Numbered from the stretch's first letter, positions 43,741-52,346 are shown. The stretch is DNA of 64,000 nt from Verrucomicrobiales bacterium (GCA_029213065.1 JARGPH010000001.1:62001-126000); one strand, 5' to 3'. Numbers and translations: made by a program. Notes: generated by a model not told the origin, from the letters alone.

Positions 43741-44880
43741 CTATGATGAAAGACTCCATTCCGGCAATCGCACGATCTCGCCCCCTTTTTGTGCGCTTTC
43801 GTGGGAAAGAATCCCTGTCAGGGTGATATTCGCGGACTGAACCGCATTGGGATAGCCCTCGCCATTCCCCCGCAACAACTCGACAAACTGATGCACAAGG
43901 TGTGGATGGGACCCTCCGTGTCCCGCGCCCTGGGTGAAACTGAGGTGATCCTCCCCTTCCTCACCGCCGTAGACGCCACCCGTCGTGAAAGGCGCGATTT
44001 CCTCAGGGAGAAGGTGCCCGTAATCGGGACAAGTCACCTTCTCAGGGATCTCGGGCTCCGGCTTTTTCGCTGTGTGCACCACGAGCGGGTCCCCTTCAAT
44101 GAGCGGCCACTCGACCCCCTTTTTCGTCCCGTAAACTTCAAAACTCTCCCGATACTGACGCGCAACATCAAAGAGCGAGCGATAGACCTGCGCGCTGAGA
44201 TCATTGTTCGCGAACTTGATATGGGTGGTCTCCACCGCGTAGGGAGAACCATAACATTCGTGCATTTCCTCGCTGATGGTTCCGCTCGGAAAACAGCTCA
44301 CATATTCAGCTTCATCACGGGCAAGTCCGAGGACCGGGCCCACACAATGCGTCGCGTAGTGCATCGGCGGAAGCCCGGGCCAGTAACCGGGCCACCCCTC
44401 CATATCCTGCTGATGACTCGCTTTGAGAAACTGCAGCTTTCCGAGTTCCCCCTTGTCGTAGAGCTCTTTCATAAAGAGAAACTCACGCGCGTAGACGACC
44501 GTCTCCATCATCATATAGCTGAGCCCCGTCTCCGCGCAAAGCTCCACAATCGCTTTACAATCCGCTTCACTCGTCGCCATCGGCACGGTGCAGGCGACGT
44601 GCTTGCCGGCCCGAAGCGCTGCGAGGGTGTGCTCAGCGTGATCGGGAATCGGAGTATTGATATGAACCGCATCGATCCCGGGATCGGCGAGTAATTCCGC
44701 GTAATCGGTGTAGCGCTTTTCAATTCCGAACTTGTCGCCAATCTCGTTCAAGGTCTCAGCATTGCGCTGACAGATCGCGACGAGGTCGGCATTTGGATGA
44801 CGTTGATAAATGGGGATGAACTCAGCTCCAAAGCCAAGGCCGACAATGGCAACGCGAGGATTTTCGATTGAATCAGGCAT
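43741..44880 (-). CDS. Gfo/Idh/MocA-family oxidoreductase
   Basis: 379 residues from the ATG at 44880; one at 44898 would add six residues. The NAD(P)-binding Rossmann motif is VAIVGLGFGAEFIPIY; AGKHVACTVPMATS carries the family's EKP-like region (here TVPMA), and the C-terminal alpha/beta domain follows. Such enzymes oxidise or reduce sugars and inositols. The usual catalytic Lys of EKP is replaced by the VP sequence, as in some sub-families. Cytoplasmic. Divergent from a PAS-AraC regulator that probably controls it. Confidence 0.88.
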   Translation of the reverse strand: MPDSIENPRVAIVGLGFGAEFIPIYQRHPNADLVAICQRNAETLNEIGDKFGIEKRYTDYAELLADPGIDAVHINTPIPDHAEHTLAALRAGKHVACTVPMATSEADCKAIVELCAETGLSYMMMETVVYAREFLFMKELYDKGELGKLQFLKASHQQDMEGWPGYWPGLPPMHYATHCVGPVLGLARDEAEYVSCFPSGTISEEMHECYGSPYAVETTHIKFANNDLSAQVYRSLFDVARQYRESFEVYGTKKGVEWPLIEGDPLVVHTAKKPEPEIPEKVTCPDYGHLLPEEIAPFTTGGVYGGEEGEDHLSFTQGAGHGGSHPHLVHQFVELLRGNGEGYPNAVQSANITLTGILSHESAQKGGEIVRLPEWSLSS

Positions 44881-44922
44881 GCTGAAATGATGGCGCATTT
44901 AATGGATTGCGTATTGAGTGCG

Positions 44923-44949
44923 CTGGCCTTGATTTATTAAAATCTGGCC
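44923..44949. promoter_or_regulatory. CTGGCC direct repeats, 21 bp apart (AraC-type site?)
   Basis: CTGGCC at 44923-44928 and again at 44944-44949, a spacing of two helical turns, in the 72-bp region between the Gfo/Idh gene and the PAS-AraC gene. Paired half-sites at this distance are typical of AraC-family dimers. Prediction by spacing only. Confidence 0.4.
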
Positions 44950-44952
44950 AAA

Positions 44953-45723
44953 ATGCCGTGTTCCTCTCCCAGCCCCCTGCAAAGCGCTTTGATTCGTGAA
45001 ATCGGAGGTCATGCCGGATTTCCCGCCCTCTTTGACAATCTGGATCGCGTCGCTTTCTTTCTCAAAAACAGGGACTTTCAAATCGTGTTCGCGAATCGCT
45101 TTTTCTATGAGCGCCTCGGCTTCACAGAGGAGTCGGAGATTATCGGGAAAGACGATCTTGAACTGTTCCCGAAACCACTCGCGACGAAGTTCAGAGAGGA
45201 CGACAAACGAGTTCTCGAAACCGGAGAAAGCATGCCGCGAATGGTTGAACTTTTTCTCAGTCGCCAGGGCCTTCCCGACTGGTTCATTACCAACAAAATG
45301 CCTGTCATCGGCCTCAACGGCGATACCGTCGGGATCATGGGGACGGTGCAACGATACGATCAGGCGAGGTCGCTTCGCTCTCCTGACCGGGCCATAGCCA
45401 AAGCGGTCCAGCTGATGTTGGAGCGTCCCGGTGAAATTGAATCACTGGCACGGCTCGCCAAAGAGCTGGGCCTCTCACACCGACATTTTGATCGCCGCTT
45501 CAAAGAAGACACAGGGCTCACGCCGAAACAGTTTCTGGGGAGAAGTCGTGTTCAGTCCGGTTGCAAACTGCTTCAGAATACCGATGCGAGCATTTCCGAC
45601 ATCGCACTCGATTTGGGCTACTGCGATCAAAGCGCCTTCACCTCGCAGTTCCGCACCCGAATGGGTTTCACTCCCGCAAAGTATCGTCGACAAATGAGAT
45701 CGAACGCAGAAGCCGTTGTTTGA
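44953..45723 (+). CDS. PAS-domain AraC-family transcriptional regulator
   Basis: 256 residues. A PAS domain (about 25-130; DNLDRVAFFLKNRDFQIVFA, NRFFYERLGFTEESEIIGKD) replaces the sugar-binding cupin of classical AraC. The DNA-binding part (about 155-250) has ARLAKELGLSHRHFDRRFKE and SDIALDLGYCDQSAFTSQFR. A ligand or redox cue would be read by PAS. Divergent from the Gfo/Idh gene; CTGGCC repeats between them are candidate sites. Confidence 0.9.
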   Translation: MPCSSPSPLQSALIREIGGHAGFPALFDNLDRVAFFLKNRDFQIVFANRFFYERLGFTEESEIIGKDDLELFPKPLATKFREDDKRVLETGESMPRMVELFLSRQGLPDWFITNKMPVIGLNGDTVGIMGTVQRYDQARSLRSPDRAIAKAVQLMLERPGEIESLARLAKELGLSHRHFDRRFKEDTGLTPKQFLGRSRVQSGCKLLQNTDASISDIALDLGYCDQSAFTSQFRTRMGFTPAKYRRQMRSNAEAVV

Positions 45724-45730
45724 GAAGCCG

Positions 45731-45871
45731 GAGTCTCCGATAGGCAGCAGGATGCAGTCGCTCCTTGAACACGCTCATACCCAGTCCCCATATCGCGAAG
45801 CAGTCACCTCACGGAGTGGCGCGCTTCCAGCCGCCAGCACTACCTCCGCCCGGAGCCTCCGCAGGCAGCAG
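45731..45871. repeat. Dispersed GGCAGCAGGATGCAG repeat, copy 1
   Basis: Shares with 48936-49096 a run beginning GGCAGCAGGATGCAG and containing GAACACGCTCATAC, CCCCATATCGCGAAG, TCACCTCACGGAGTGGCG and GCTTCCAGCCGCCAGCAC; the two arms can pair. It starts just past the regulator stop and fills most of the 224-bp gap before treZ. Confidence 0.8.
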
Positions 45872-45947
45872 AACGAACTCCCTCCCTGGCAACGAACTCT
45901 CGACAATCCCATTGTCGCAGTATCCCGTTTTCGGGCTACCCTCTGAG

Positions 45948-47747
45948 ATGCCCGACCGAATCGGCCCTTCTTTCCTCGCTCCCAACCTTGTCGAGTTCCG
46001 CGTTTTTGCTCCGAAAGCAAAAACCCTGACATTGCACTTGGAGAACTCGCACGAGGCGATGCAGCCCGACGGGAACTCCGGTTTCTTTTCCATCAAGACA
46101 GAAGCCGCCCCGGGGATGCGATACGGCTTTCAAGTCGACGACGGCCCCTCCTATCCCGATCCGGCGAGCCGCTTTCAGCCGGACGGTGTTCATGAAAAAT
46201 CGGAACTCATTGACCTCAGCCTGATTGAACGCCGTTGCACCAACTGGAATGGAATCAAAGGCAGCGACCTCATTATCTACGAACTCCACCTCGGAACCTT
46301 CACCGATGACGGCACAACCCTCGCCGCGATCGACCGCCTCGACGAACTTGTCCGACTGGGCGTCACCGCGCTCGAACTTCTGCCTGTCGCTCAGGCGGCA
46401 GGCAACTGGAACTGGGGCTATGACGGCGTGAACCTCTTCGCCCCCGCCAATGCCTACGGGCGTCCCGAAGATCTCATCGCCCTGATCGACGCGGCCCATG
46501 CGCGGGGACTCGCGGTGATACTCGACGTCGTCTACAACCACTTCGGGCCCGAAGGCAACTACCTCTTTGCCTACGGCGGCTACCTCTCGAGAAAGCACAC
46601 CACCCCCTGGGGCGATGCGCCGAACTACGACGGGAAGAATGCAACGCCCCTGCGCGAGCTCATCCTCGAGAATGCCCGCTACTGGATTGAAGACTTCGGC
46701 TTCGACGGCCTTCGGGTCGATGCGACCCATTTCATCAAAGACACCTCATCCCCCCACATCGTCAGCGAGATAGGGGCATCTGTCAGGGCACTGGAAACCC
46801 GACTGGGACGAACCCTTCATCTCATCGGGGAAACCAATGTCTACGACCCCGAATTGATAACCGCGATCGAAGAGGGGGGCAGCGCCTTCAACAGTCTCTG
46901 GTGCGATGAATTTCTCCACGCTCACTTCGCTCAGTTAAAACCCGGTGAGCACATGGCCTCCCGCGAGTATCTCCCCGGCTCGGACCTCGGCCTAGTGCTC
47001 AGCCGGGGGTATGCCTTTCACGGAACCCTGACTCAATCACAATCAAGGCACTGCCCGATCGAGTTTCCCGGAACGGTGGCAAAGGAGCCGCTCGTCGCTT
47101 CGATCCAGAATCACGACTTTATCGGCAATCATCCCTCCGGCCTCCGACTGCATCAGATCACGAGTGATTCGGCGCACCGTGCCGCCGCGGCACTTCTCAT
47201 CCTGATGCCGTCGACCCCGATGCTGTTCATGGGTGAGGAATTCGCAAGCGACTCACCCTTTTACTTCTTCGTCGATTTCAAAGACGCGCATCTTCGCCGC
47301 GCCGTGGAACGGGGGAGAAAATCCGATCATCCCCAACACGACTGGGATTCGGGTCCCTCCCCCACTTCTCCCGAAGCCTTTTTCCAATCAAAAATCGGAT
47401 CCGCTGCCAACGGGAACGCGGAAACGCTCAGCTGGTATAAGGAACTCATCGCCCTTCGAAAAGAATGGCGAAAAGCGGGACTGCTCACCTCGGAAGCGTT
47501 GAAAGCGAGTTGGAATGACGAACATCAATTCGCCCAGCTCACTTATTCCGGGGACGGAGAGGATCGCTTTCTAATCGTGCGCCTTCATCCCGTTGACACC
47601 GTTGCTGAATCCGTTTCAATCGTTGTTGAAGGAGAAGTCTCACTCTCCCGGAACGCCACGATTCTCGAAGCAGAGAAAGGGGCACTGCAGATTTCGGCGG
47701 AGCCCTTCGCTGTTCTTGCGGGAAGAGGGCGCGCCGCGATGGCATAA
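45948..47747 (+). CDS. treZ: Malto-oligosyltrehalose trehalohydrolase TreZ
   Basis: 599 residues from the ATG at 45948; upstream in-frame codons run through repeat DNA. The protein has a CBM48-like N-terminus (VEFRVFAPKAKTLTLHL), then a GH13 barrel with nucleophile D258 (GFDGLRVDATHF), acid/base E295 (HLIGETN) and D390 (QNHDFIGNH). The segment NWGYDGVNLFAPANAYG is typical of TreZ. It releases trehalose from maltooligosyltrehalose made from glycogen by TreY; no treY is in this window. Cytoplasmic. It provides compatible solute or carbon recycling. Confidence 0.88.
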   Translation: MPDRIGPSFLAPNLVEFRVFAPKAKTLTLHLENSHEAMQPDGNSGFFSIKTEAAPGMRYGFQVDDGPSYPDPASRFQPDGVHEKSELIDLSLIERRCTNWNGIKGSDLIIYELHLGTFTDDGTTLAAIDRLDELVRLGVTALELLPVAQAAGNWNWGYDGVNLFAPANAYGRPEDLIALIDAAHARGLAVILDVVYNHFGPEGNYLFAYGGYLSRKHTTPWGDAPNYDGKNATPLRELILENARYWIEDFGFDGLRVDATHFIKDTSSPHIVSEIGASVRALETRLGRTLHLIGETNVYDPELITAIEEGGSAFNSLWCDEFLHAHFAQLKPGEHMASREYLPGSDLGLVLSRGYAFHGTLTQSQSRHCPIEFPGTVAKEPLVASIQNHDFIGNHPSGLRLHQITSDSAHRAAAALLILMPSTPMLFMGEEFASDSPFYFFVDFKDAHLRRAVERGRKSDHPQHDWDSGPSPTSPEAFFQSKIGSAANGNAETLSWYKELIALRKEWRKAGLLTSEALKASWNDEHQFAQLTYSGDGEDRFLIVRLHPVDTVAESVSIVVEGEVSLSRNATILEAEKGALQISAEPFAVLAGRGRAAMA

Positions 47748-47802
47748 AAAGAGGCAAAACTCCGTGCATCACCCACCTGCAGGCTTTAAGTAAGGCGCCT
47801 CT

Positions 47803-48156
47803 ATGAGTGATATACCTAATTGCCCGAAATGCGATTCCGAGTTTGCCTACAGTGACGGCACTCTTTTGAATTGCCCAGACTGTGGTCATGAATGGACACC
47901 CGGCGCTGAAGAAGCCGTTGGTGAAGCTGAAGATCCCAATGCTATCAAAGACGCCCACGGGAATGTCCTTGAGAGCGGAGACAACGTTCAGCTCACCAAA
48001 GACCTCAAGGTGAAAGGCACGTCCTCGACCCTGAAAGTCGGCACGAAGGTGAAAAACATCCGTCTCGTCGAAAGCAACGATGGTCACAACATCGCCTGCA
48101 AGGTCGACGGGATAGGACAAATGAACCTGAAGTCCGAATTCGTTAAGAAGATCTAA
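47803..48156 (+). CDS. phnA: PhnA/YjdM zinc-ribbon protein
   Basis: 117 residues. An N-terminal zinc ribbon uses C7, C10, C24 and C27 ([10 protein letters not shown] ... [10 protein letters not shown]). The C-terminal part has the PhnA hallmark [20 protein letters not shown] and [20 protein letters not shown]. Despite the name, a role in phosphonate use is doubtful for this family; the function is unknown. It lies 55 nt after treZ. A strong hairpin follows the stop. Confidence 0.9.
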   Translation: MSDIPNCPKCDSEFAYSDGTLLNCPDCGHEWTPGAEEAVGEAEDPNAIKDAHGNVLESGDNVQLTKDLKVKGTSSTLKVGTKVKNIRLVESNDGHNIACKVDGIGQMNLKSEFVKKI

Positions 48157-48162
48157 CGTTTA

Positions 48163-48214
48163 ACAGGCATTCACGCGGGGACAGGTGACCTGTTTCCGCG
48201 TGAATGTCAGGCGT
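48163..48214. terminator. Strong hairpin after phnA
   Basis: CATTCACGCGG (48168-48178) pairs with CCGCGTGAATG (48196-48206), extended by AAC/GTT ends, with an inner dyad ACAGGT/ACCTGT. No T-tract; likely a bidirectional or 3'-end hairpin rather than a textbook terminator. Confidence 0.5.
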
Positions 48215-48322
48215 TATTCTCGGGCTGGCAGCTTTTACTACAAGCCTGCAGATATCCTGCTGCCCCCATCATAAAAAAGGGAATCCTTCGCCCTCACCGG
48301 CTCGCGAAGCGTAACCTTTCAT

Positions 48323-48901
48323 ATGATGAAACCAGCCAATCAACTCAAGGGAATCGCCACAGCCTCGATTGCGATTGCAATAGCCCTCACCGCCCCAAGC
48401 GCTGTCTCCGAAGAGCAGGCTGAAGAGGATGTTCGCGGTAAAATCGAGGAAGCGCTCGATGCTCAGGAGAAGTCGATCATTTCTGCCACGGAGGCTTCCC
48501 CGAAGACGGAGAACGCTGTGGAAAAGACCAATCAAGCAGAGTCTGATGCGAAAAAAGAAGAGGAGCTTTCCCCGCGGGACCTGGCTCTGAAAGACCATCA
48601 CGAACAGCTGAAGATATACGATCTGGACTTGAATGGGAAGATTTCCGAAGAGGAATGGAAGGCGGCGAACAAGAAAAATCCTGACCGAAACGGAAAATTC
48701 AATCTCGTCGACAAAGATAAAGACGGAGAAATCAACGACGACGAAGCGATTAAGTTTCTGATGCAACGCATCAGCGTGGAAAGCACCTACGTGGGTGAAT
48801 CCGACGACAACGGTACCGAAAACGTGATCGAAGACGGCATCGAGGAGAACGCCCCGTCCGAGCTTCGCTTCACCCTTTTCTCGATCCCTCTGGGGGACTG
48901 A
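48323..48901 (+). CDS. EF-hand calcium-binding exported protein
   Basis: 192 residues with a signal peptide ending near APSAVSE (residue about 30). Two EF-hand or dockerin-like loops are visible: DLDLNGKISEEEW and DKDKDGEINDDEA. The rest is low-complexity acidic sequence (coiled or disordered, about 31-95). Ca2+ binding outside the cytoplasm is likely; no partner is evident. Single gene. A dispersed repeat follows 35 nt after its stop. Confidence 0.75.
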   Translation: MMKPANQLKGIATASIAIAIALTAPSAVSEEQAEEDVRGKIEEALDAQEKSIISATEASPKTENAVEKTNQAESDAKKEEELSPRDLALKDHHEQLKIYDLDLNGKISEEEWKAANKKNPDRNGKFNLVDKDKDGEINDDEAIKFLMQRISVESTYVGESDDNGTENVIEDGIEENAPSELRFTLFSIPLGD

Positions 48902-48935
48902 CCGGCCCGGCTTTCGGAGAGCCACGAAACGAGCC

Positions 48936-49096
48936 GGGCTTCCGCTGGCAGCAAGGATGCAGCCACTCCTTGAGCACGCTCATACACATTCCCCATATCG
49001 CGAAGGATTCACCTCACGGAGTGGCGTGCTTCCAGCCGCCAGCACTGGCCCTGCACCGAAGCCTCCGCTGGCAGAGGATGCAGCCTCTCCATGGGG
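48936..49096. repeat. Dispersed GGCAGCAGGATGCAG repeat, copy 2
   Basis: Closely matches 45731-45871 over most of its length. It ends in a run of eight Gs at 49093-49100, just at the stop of the redoxin gene. A possible third, re-arranged copy is at 53622-53711. Confidence 0.8.
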
Positions 49097-49100
49097 GGGG

Positions 49101-49937
49101 CTAACGCGACGATTCAGGAGCGTTACTCGCCACCTCGTTTTCCGGGAATCGTGTTTCGAGGAACTCCTCCAAAGTTCCCGGGCTGAATTCACGATCATGC
49201 TCTGTGATTTCACCGCTTCCGTGCTGAAATCCCCGATAAGGACGATACCCCCATGGCCCCTGCGCGCTGGCAAAGCCCACTTTCCCATCAGTATCAACAA
49301 CGAAAGTGCGAACCGGTAAGGCTGCCCATCGCGTAGCCACAGAATCCATCATCGTGTCGACGAGCATCAGAAACGGCAACCGGAGCTGTTCACGGCAGCG
49401 ACGCGCATGGAGCATTCGCTCTTCAATTGTCTTTGCATCATTGACCCGGCCCAGGTTTCCCGCAAACCCATCGAGCGGATGAACTTCGCGGCAATATACC
49501 ATTACAAAATGTGCCTCTTCGGCATAGCGGGAGTGTAACTCCTGCAATCCGCTAAGTGACTCACGGAAAATATCGCACCCCCAACTGGAGAGGATAAGGA
49601 CGACCGGCTTGGAAGAAGCCAATTCAGACAAGCTCACGGCCCTGTCCCCATCAGCGGTAAGCAGCCTGAAATCGGGGGCAAGGGCTCCGGGACGGGGCGC
49701 GTTACGTTTCCTCAGGGCGAGCACACTGTAGGCCATCTCGCGCGTGGTAAAGGTTCGTCCGCAGAACATATCGACGGTCGGTCCCCCCGAATCGAGTCTC
49801 AAAGGCGGATGAGCCCCCGAAACATCAGCCGCCTCAATGCGAGAATCCTGACTCTGAGCGAAAATCGGTGACGTCCCCCAAATCATCATTGCGACCAGCA
49901 AAATCGCGATTGCTCCAAACAGGGAAGAACTCTTCAT
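49101..49937 (-). CDS. Iodothyronine-deiodinase-like thioredoxin-fold protein
   Basis: 278 residues from the ATG at 49937 (a TTG at 49955 is less likely). A membrane anchor or signal (about 7-22) is followed by a linker and a thioredoxin-like domain (about 85-265; APDFRLLTADGDRAVSLSEL). The motif SSWGCDIF at 118-125 aligns with the deiodinase selenocysteine site, with Cys121 at the Sec position. YCREVHPLDGF (148-158) matches the family signature with Glu151, His153 and Asp156. Such proteins in bacteria may reduce small organic compounds or peroxides; the substrate is unknown. Encoded 57 nt downstream of the histidine kinase gene and preceded by a box shared with the regulator gene. Confidence 0.8.
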   Translation of the reverse strand: MKSSSLFGAIAILLVAMMIWGTSPIFAQSQDSRIEAADVSGAHPPLRLDSGGPTVDMFCGRTFTTREMAYSVLALRKRNAPRPGALAPDFRLLTADGDRAVSLSELASSKPVVLILSSWGCDIFRESLSGLQELHSRYAEEAHFVMVYCREVHPLDGFAGNLGRVNDAKTIEERMLHARRCREQLRLPFLMLVDTMMDSVATRWAALPVRTFVVDTDGKVGFASAQGPWGYRPYRGFQHGSGEITEHDREFSPGTLEEFLETRFPENEVASNAPESSR

Positions 49938-49958
49938 TCTCCGAGCATAAAACAAATA

Positions 49959-49977
49959 GATGAATGTAAGATGAATG
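49959..49977. promoter_or_regulatory. Direct-repeat box upstream of the redoxin gene
   Basis: GATGAATG, three nt, GATGAATG, on an 11-bp period, 22 nt upstream of the redoxin start. On the minus strand it reads CATTCATC-TTA-CATTCATC. The same design precedes the response regulator gene (52112-52130), so this is the best candidate for its binding site. A TATGCT nine nt after the box could be the -10 element. Confidence 0.6.
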
Positions 49978-49994
49978 CTCCGAAGTTTTCTTAT

Positions 49995-51413
49995 TCAATC
50001 AGCCAGTTGCATTGGCCCGACGGAAAACGTGAGGACGGAATCGCTCGCCTCATAAGCAATCGTCAGCTTCCACCCCATCCGCGTAGCACAAGCCTCCACG
50101 ATGGAGAGGCCCAACCCGCAGTGAACGTTATCACTTCGTGATTTATCAGCCCTCCAGAATCGCTTTGTGAGGTTTGAAATCTCAGATTCATCGAAACACT
50201 TGATCGAATTTGAAATACTCAGCACGGGATGAAGCCCATCTGTATTGGCAATCCGGATCACGCTGTTCTCATCAGCGTAGCTGACTGCATTCGAAATCAA
50301 ATTCGCGACGATCAATCGGAACAAAGCCGGATCCGCATTGATCTCCAGCGAATCAGAAAGAGAACAGGCGTATTCCAGATTCTTCTTTGCTGCGAGAGCA
50401 CTCTCGTTCTCCCGGCACTGTCGCACGACCTCTTCGATTTTCACGCGCTCGTCCCGGGAACCCGGGGATGCGCCCGACTCCCAACTGGCGAGCAATAACA
50501 AGCTTTCAATGATGCCCTCCATTTGATTGGCCATCTCCAGAATCTGTTCATGTCTTTCCAAGGTGGTTTCTTCAGGCCACTTCAACAGCAATTCCGCCGC
50601 CGATTTCAGCCCTGTGATGGGAGTTCGTATCTCATGGGCCAGATCCGAACTGAAGCGTCGTTCACGAATGAACCCCGATTCGATTCTCCGCAGCAAATCG
50701 TTGAGCCGCCTCGAAATCGGCTGCAACTCAATCGGCAAATCATTTTCCTCAAACCGCACGTCGAGATTGGAAACATCAATCGCCTGAGCCTTCTCGCTCA
50801 TTTGCCGCAACGAGAAAAGCCCCTGCCTTACCGCGTGTTTCACTAATTTCGCCGTCGCCAGCGAAGCTCCCACCCCCGTTACGAAAACAAAGACGGCGAG
50901 CCACAGTAGATTCTCGTCGAGTTCTCTCCGCGAGCGAGTCACGAGGACATCCTTCGACTGACTCGAACTCCGCCGGAACATCCCGTTTCTAAATGACCGG
51001 GCGACCGTGGCGACTCCCCGCAGCGGTTCACCGTCGGGCCCCTCCAGATTAAACTTCACATATTCAGCCGTTTCCTCCCTGCTCGCCCAGGCTTTCTCAA
51101 AGTCGGCATACGATAATTCAGCCTCTCCAAGACCTTCCGATTTTACCTGAACGTTTTGCTCCTCGTCCCATGACTGAAAATGCCACCCCTCCTCTCCAGT
51201 CAGAAAACGCGGCCAACGATTCCTGACCTCGTTCTCCAGCGTTGAATTTCGCACGTGAAAACGCAGAGCTGCCGCCACGAACTTCTGATTGTTATCGAAC
51301 TCAGAGTAAAGCCGGGACCGTTGCGAATGCCACACAGAGAGCGCCGCAATCGTCCATAAAATCCCCTGTCCGAAAAGGAGCCGCCGGACGATGTGACTTT
51401 CGATCGATTTCAT
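49995..51413 (-). CDS. Membrane sensor histidine kinase
   Basis: 472 residues. Two transmembrane segments (about 12-28 and 168-190) enclose a periplasmic domain of about 140 residues. A HAMP-like linker leads to the phospho-acceptor site LAHEIRTPITGLKSAAELL with His260, and the ATP-binding domain with N375 (NLISNAVSYA) and GLGLSIVEA. Typical partner of an OmpR-type regulator. Its start overlaps the regulator stop by 1 nt. Confidence 0.92.
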   Translation of the reverse strand: MKSIESHIVRRLLFGQGILWTIAALSVWHSQRSRLYSEFDNNQKFVAAALRFHVRNSTLENEVRNRWPRFLTGEEGWHFQSWDEEQNVQVKSEGLGEAELSYADFEKAWASREETAEYVKFNLEGPDGEPLRGVATVARSFRNGMFRRSSSQSKDVLVTRSRRELDENLLWLAVFVFVTGVGASLATAKLVKHAVRQGLFSLRQMSEKAQAIDVSNLDVRFEENDLPIELQPISRRLNDLLRRIESGFIRERRFSSDLAHEIRTPITGLKSAAELLLKWPEETTLERHEQILEMANQMEGIIESLLLLASWESGASPGSRDERVKIEEVVRQCRENESALAAKKNLEYACSLSDSLEINADPALFRLIVANLISNAVSYADENSVIRIANTDGLHPVLSISNSIKCFDESEISNLTKRFWRADKSRSDNVHCGLGLSIVEACATRMGWKLTIAYEASDSVLTFSVGPMQLAD

Positions 51414-52087
51414 TACTCAGCTTGCAAGACATACCCCAATCCACGTCTCGTATGAATCATCTCGGGCTTGCTGCGGTTTAGCGAGATTTTCTTGCGAATC
51501 GAGCAAATCACCACGTCGATAACATTGCTCATCGGCAGCCCCGAATTTTCGTAAAAATGTTGATCAATCACGGATCGGGAAACGACCGTCCCCGCCTTGC
51601 GCATCAATATTTCCAGCACAGCAAGCTCATGAGCACTGAGTTTCACCAACTCACCAGCGCGCTTGACCGTTTTAGCGGACGTATCCACTTCGAGATCACT
51701 GATCCGAAGCACACTCGACGGATTCTTAAAACCGCGGCGGCTCAACGCCCGAATCCGGGAAATCAGTTCATCGAGGGCAAACGGTTTCACCATATAATCA
51801 TCTGCCCCCGAATCCAAACCCGCGACGCGATCCTCCAGCTCACCCTTTGCGGTCAATAAAAGCACCGGTGTGTAGCGCGCAACCCTTCGGATTTCCTTCA
51901 TCAATGCGAGTCCGTCAAACTTCGGGAGCATCACGTCGAGGACCGCGACATCATACTGATAATTCTCGAATAGAAACAACCCCTCCTCGCCGTCTTCCGC
52001 AACATCCACCGCAAACCCCGACTTACGCAAGGCCAGCGCCACCGTATCGCGGAGCGGAAAAGCATCTTCTACATACAATACTCGCAT
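51413..52087 (-). CDS. OmpR/PhoB-family response regulator
   Basis: 224 residues. The receiver domain has the acidic patch VEDAFPLRD, phosphoacceptor D51 (VAVLDVMLPKFDG) and the conserved Lys101 (DDYMVKPFALDEL). The winged-helix effector domain is C-terminal (KLSAHELAVLEILMRKAG, VIDVVICSIRKKI, HTRRGLGYVLQ). The kinase gene follows with a 1-nt overlap, and the redoxin after that, so the three form a likely operon or regulon. A direct-repeat box lies 25 nt upstream of the start. Confidence 0.95.
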   Translation of the reverse strand: MRVLYVEDAFPLRDTVALALRKSGFAVDVAEDGEEGLFLFENYQYDVAVLDVMLPKFDGLALMKEIRRVARYTPVLLLTAKGELEDRVAGLDSGADDYMVKPFALDELISRIRALSRRGFKNPSSVLRISDLEVDTSAKTVKRAGELVKLSAHELAVLEILMRKAGTVVSRSVIDQHFYENSGLPMSNVIDVVICSIRKKISLNRSKPEMIHTRRGLGYVLQAE

Positions 52088-52111
52088 TCAGGATAAAGGT
52101 AAGGTCGCAAA

Positions 52112-52130
52112 CATGAATGAAACATGAATG
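52112..52130. promoter_or_regulatory. Direct-repeat box upstream of the response regulator gene
   Basis: CATGAATG, AAA, CATGAATG, 11-bp period, 25 nt before the regulator start; minus-strand reading CATTCATG-TTT-CATTCATG. Tandem half-sites on an 11-bp period are what OmpR/PhoB-type dimers bind. The matching box at 49959-49977 precedes the redoxin gene, at almost the same distance. Confidence 0.65.
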
Positions 52131-52150
52131 GAGAACCTAAAACCCCGGTT

Positions 52151-52317
52151 TTGTCTCAGTGATGCTAAATAGAGACAATTAGTTGGTGCCTCGCAGCGCG
52201 TTTGTCAGGGTTTTTCACCTTCCCGGTGGCTTTGGCAGGCTTCGATGCCCCGATGGGAATTCATCTGAAGGGCCCCACCATGCCGGGATTGCGGCAATCT
52301 GACCAATTTTGCGAGGC
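52151..52317. other. Non-coding stretch with short inverted repeats
   Basis: Within the 343-bp gap upstream of the regulator gene, TTGTCTC (52151-52157) and GAGACAA (52172-52178) form a perfect dyad, and GCCTCGCA (52188-52195) pairs with TGCGAGGC (52310-52317). No open frame is supported; purpose unknown. The first dyad could be another regulatory site. Confidence 0.35.
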
Positions 52318-52346
52318 AGCGGAAACGAGGCAAAATCACACGGCCA

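Noticed and set aside
43789-44694. 301-codon plus-strand frame opposite the Gfo/Idh gene
   Set aside because: Mirror of the codon bias of the Gfo/Idh gene, whose Rossmann motif and length are normal.
45765-45947. N-terminal extension of treZ
   Set aside because: The added 61 residues are encoded by the dispersed repeat; the family domain begins right after the ATG at 45948.
47755-47802. Possible separate short gene between treZ and phnA
   Set aside because: Too short and without a usable frame; treated as plain spacer.
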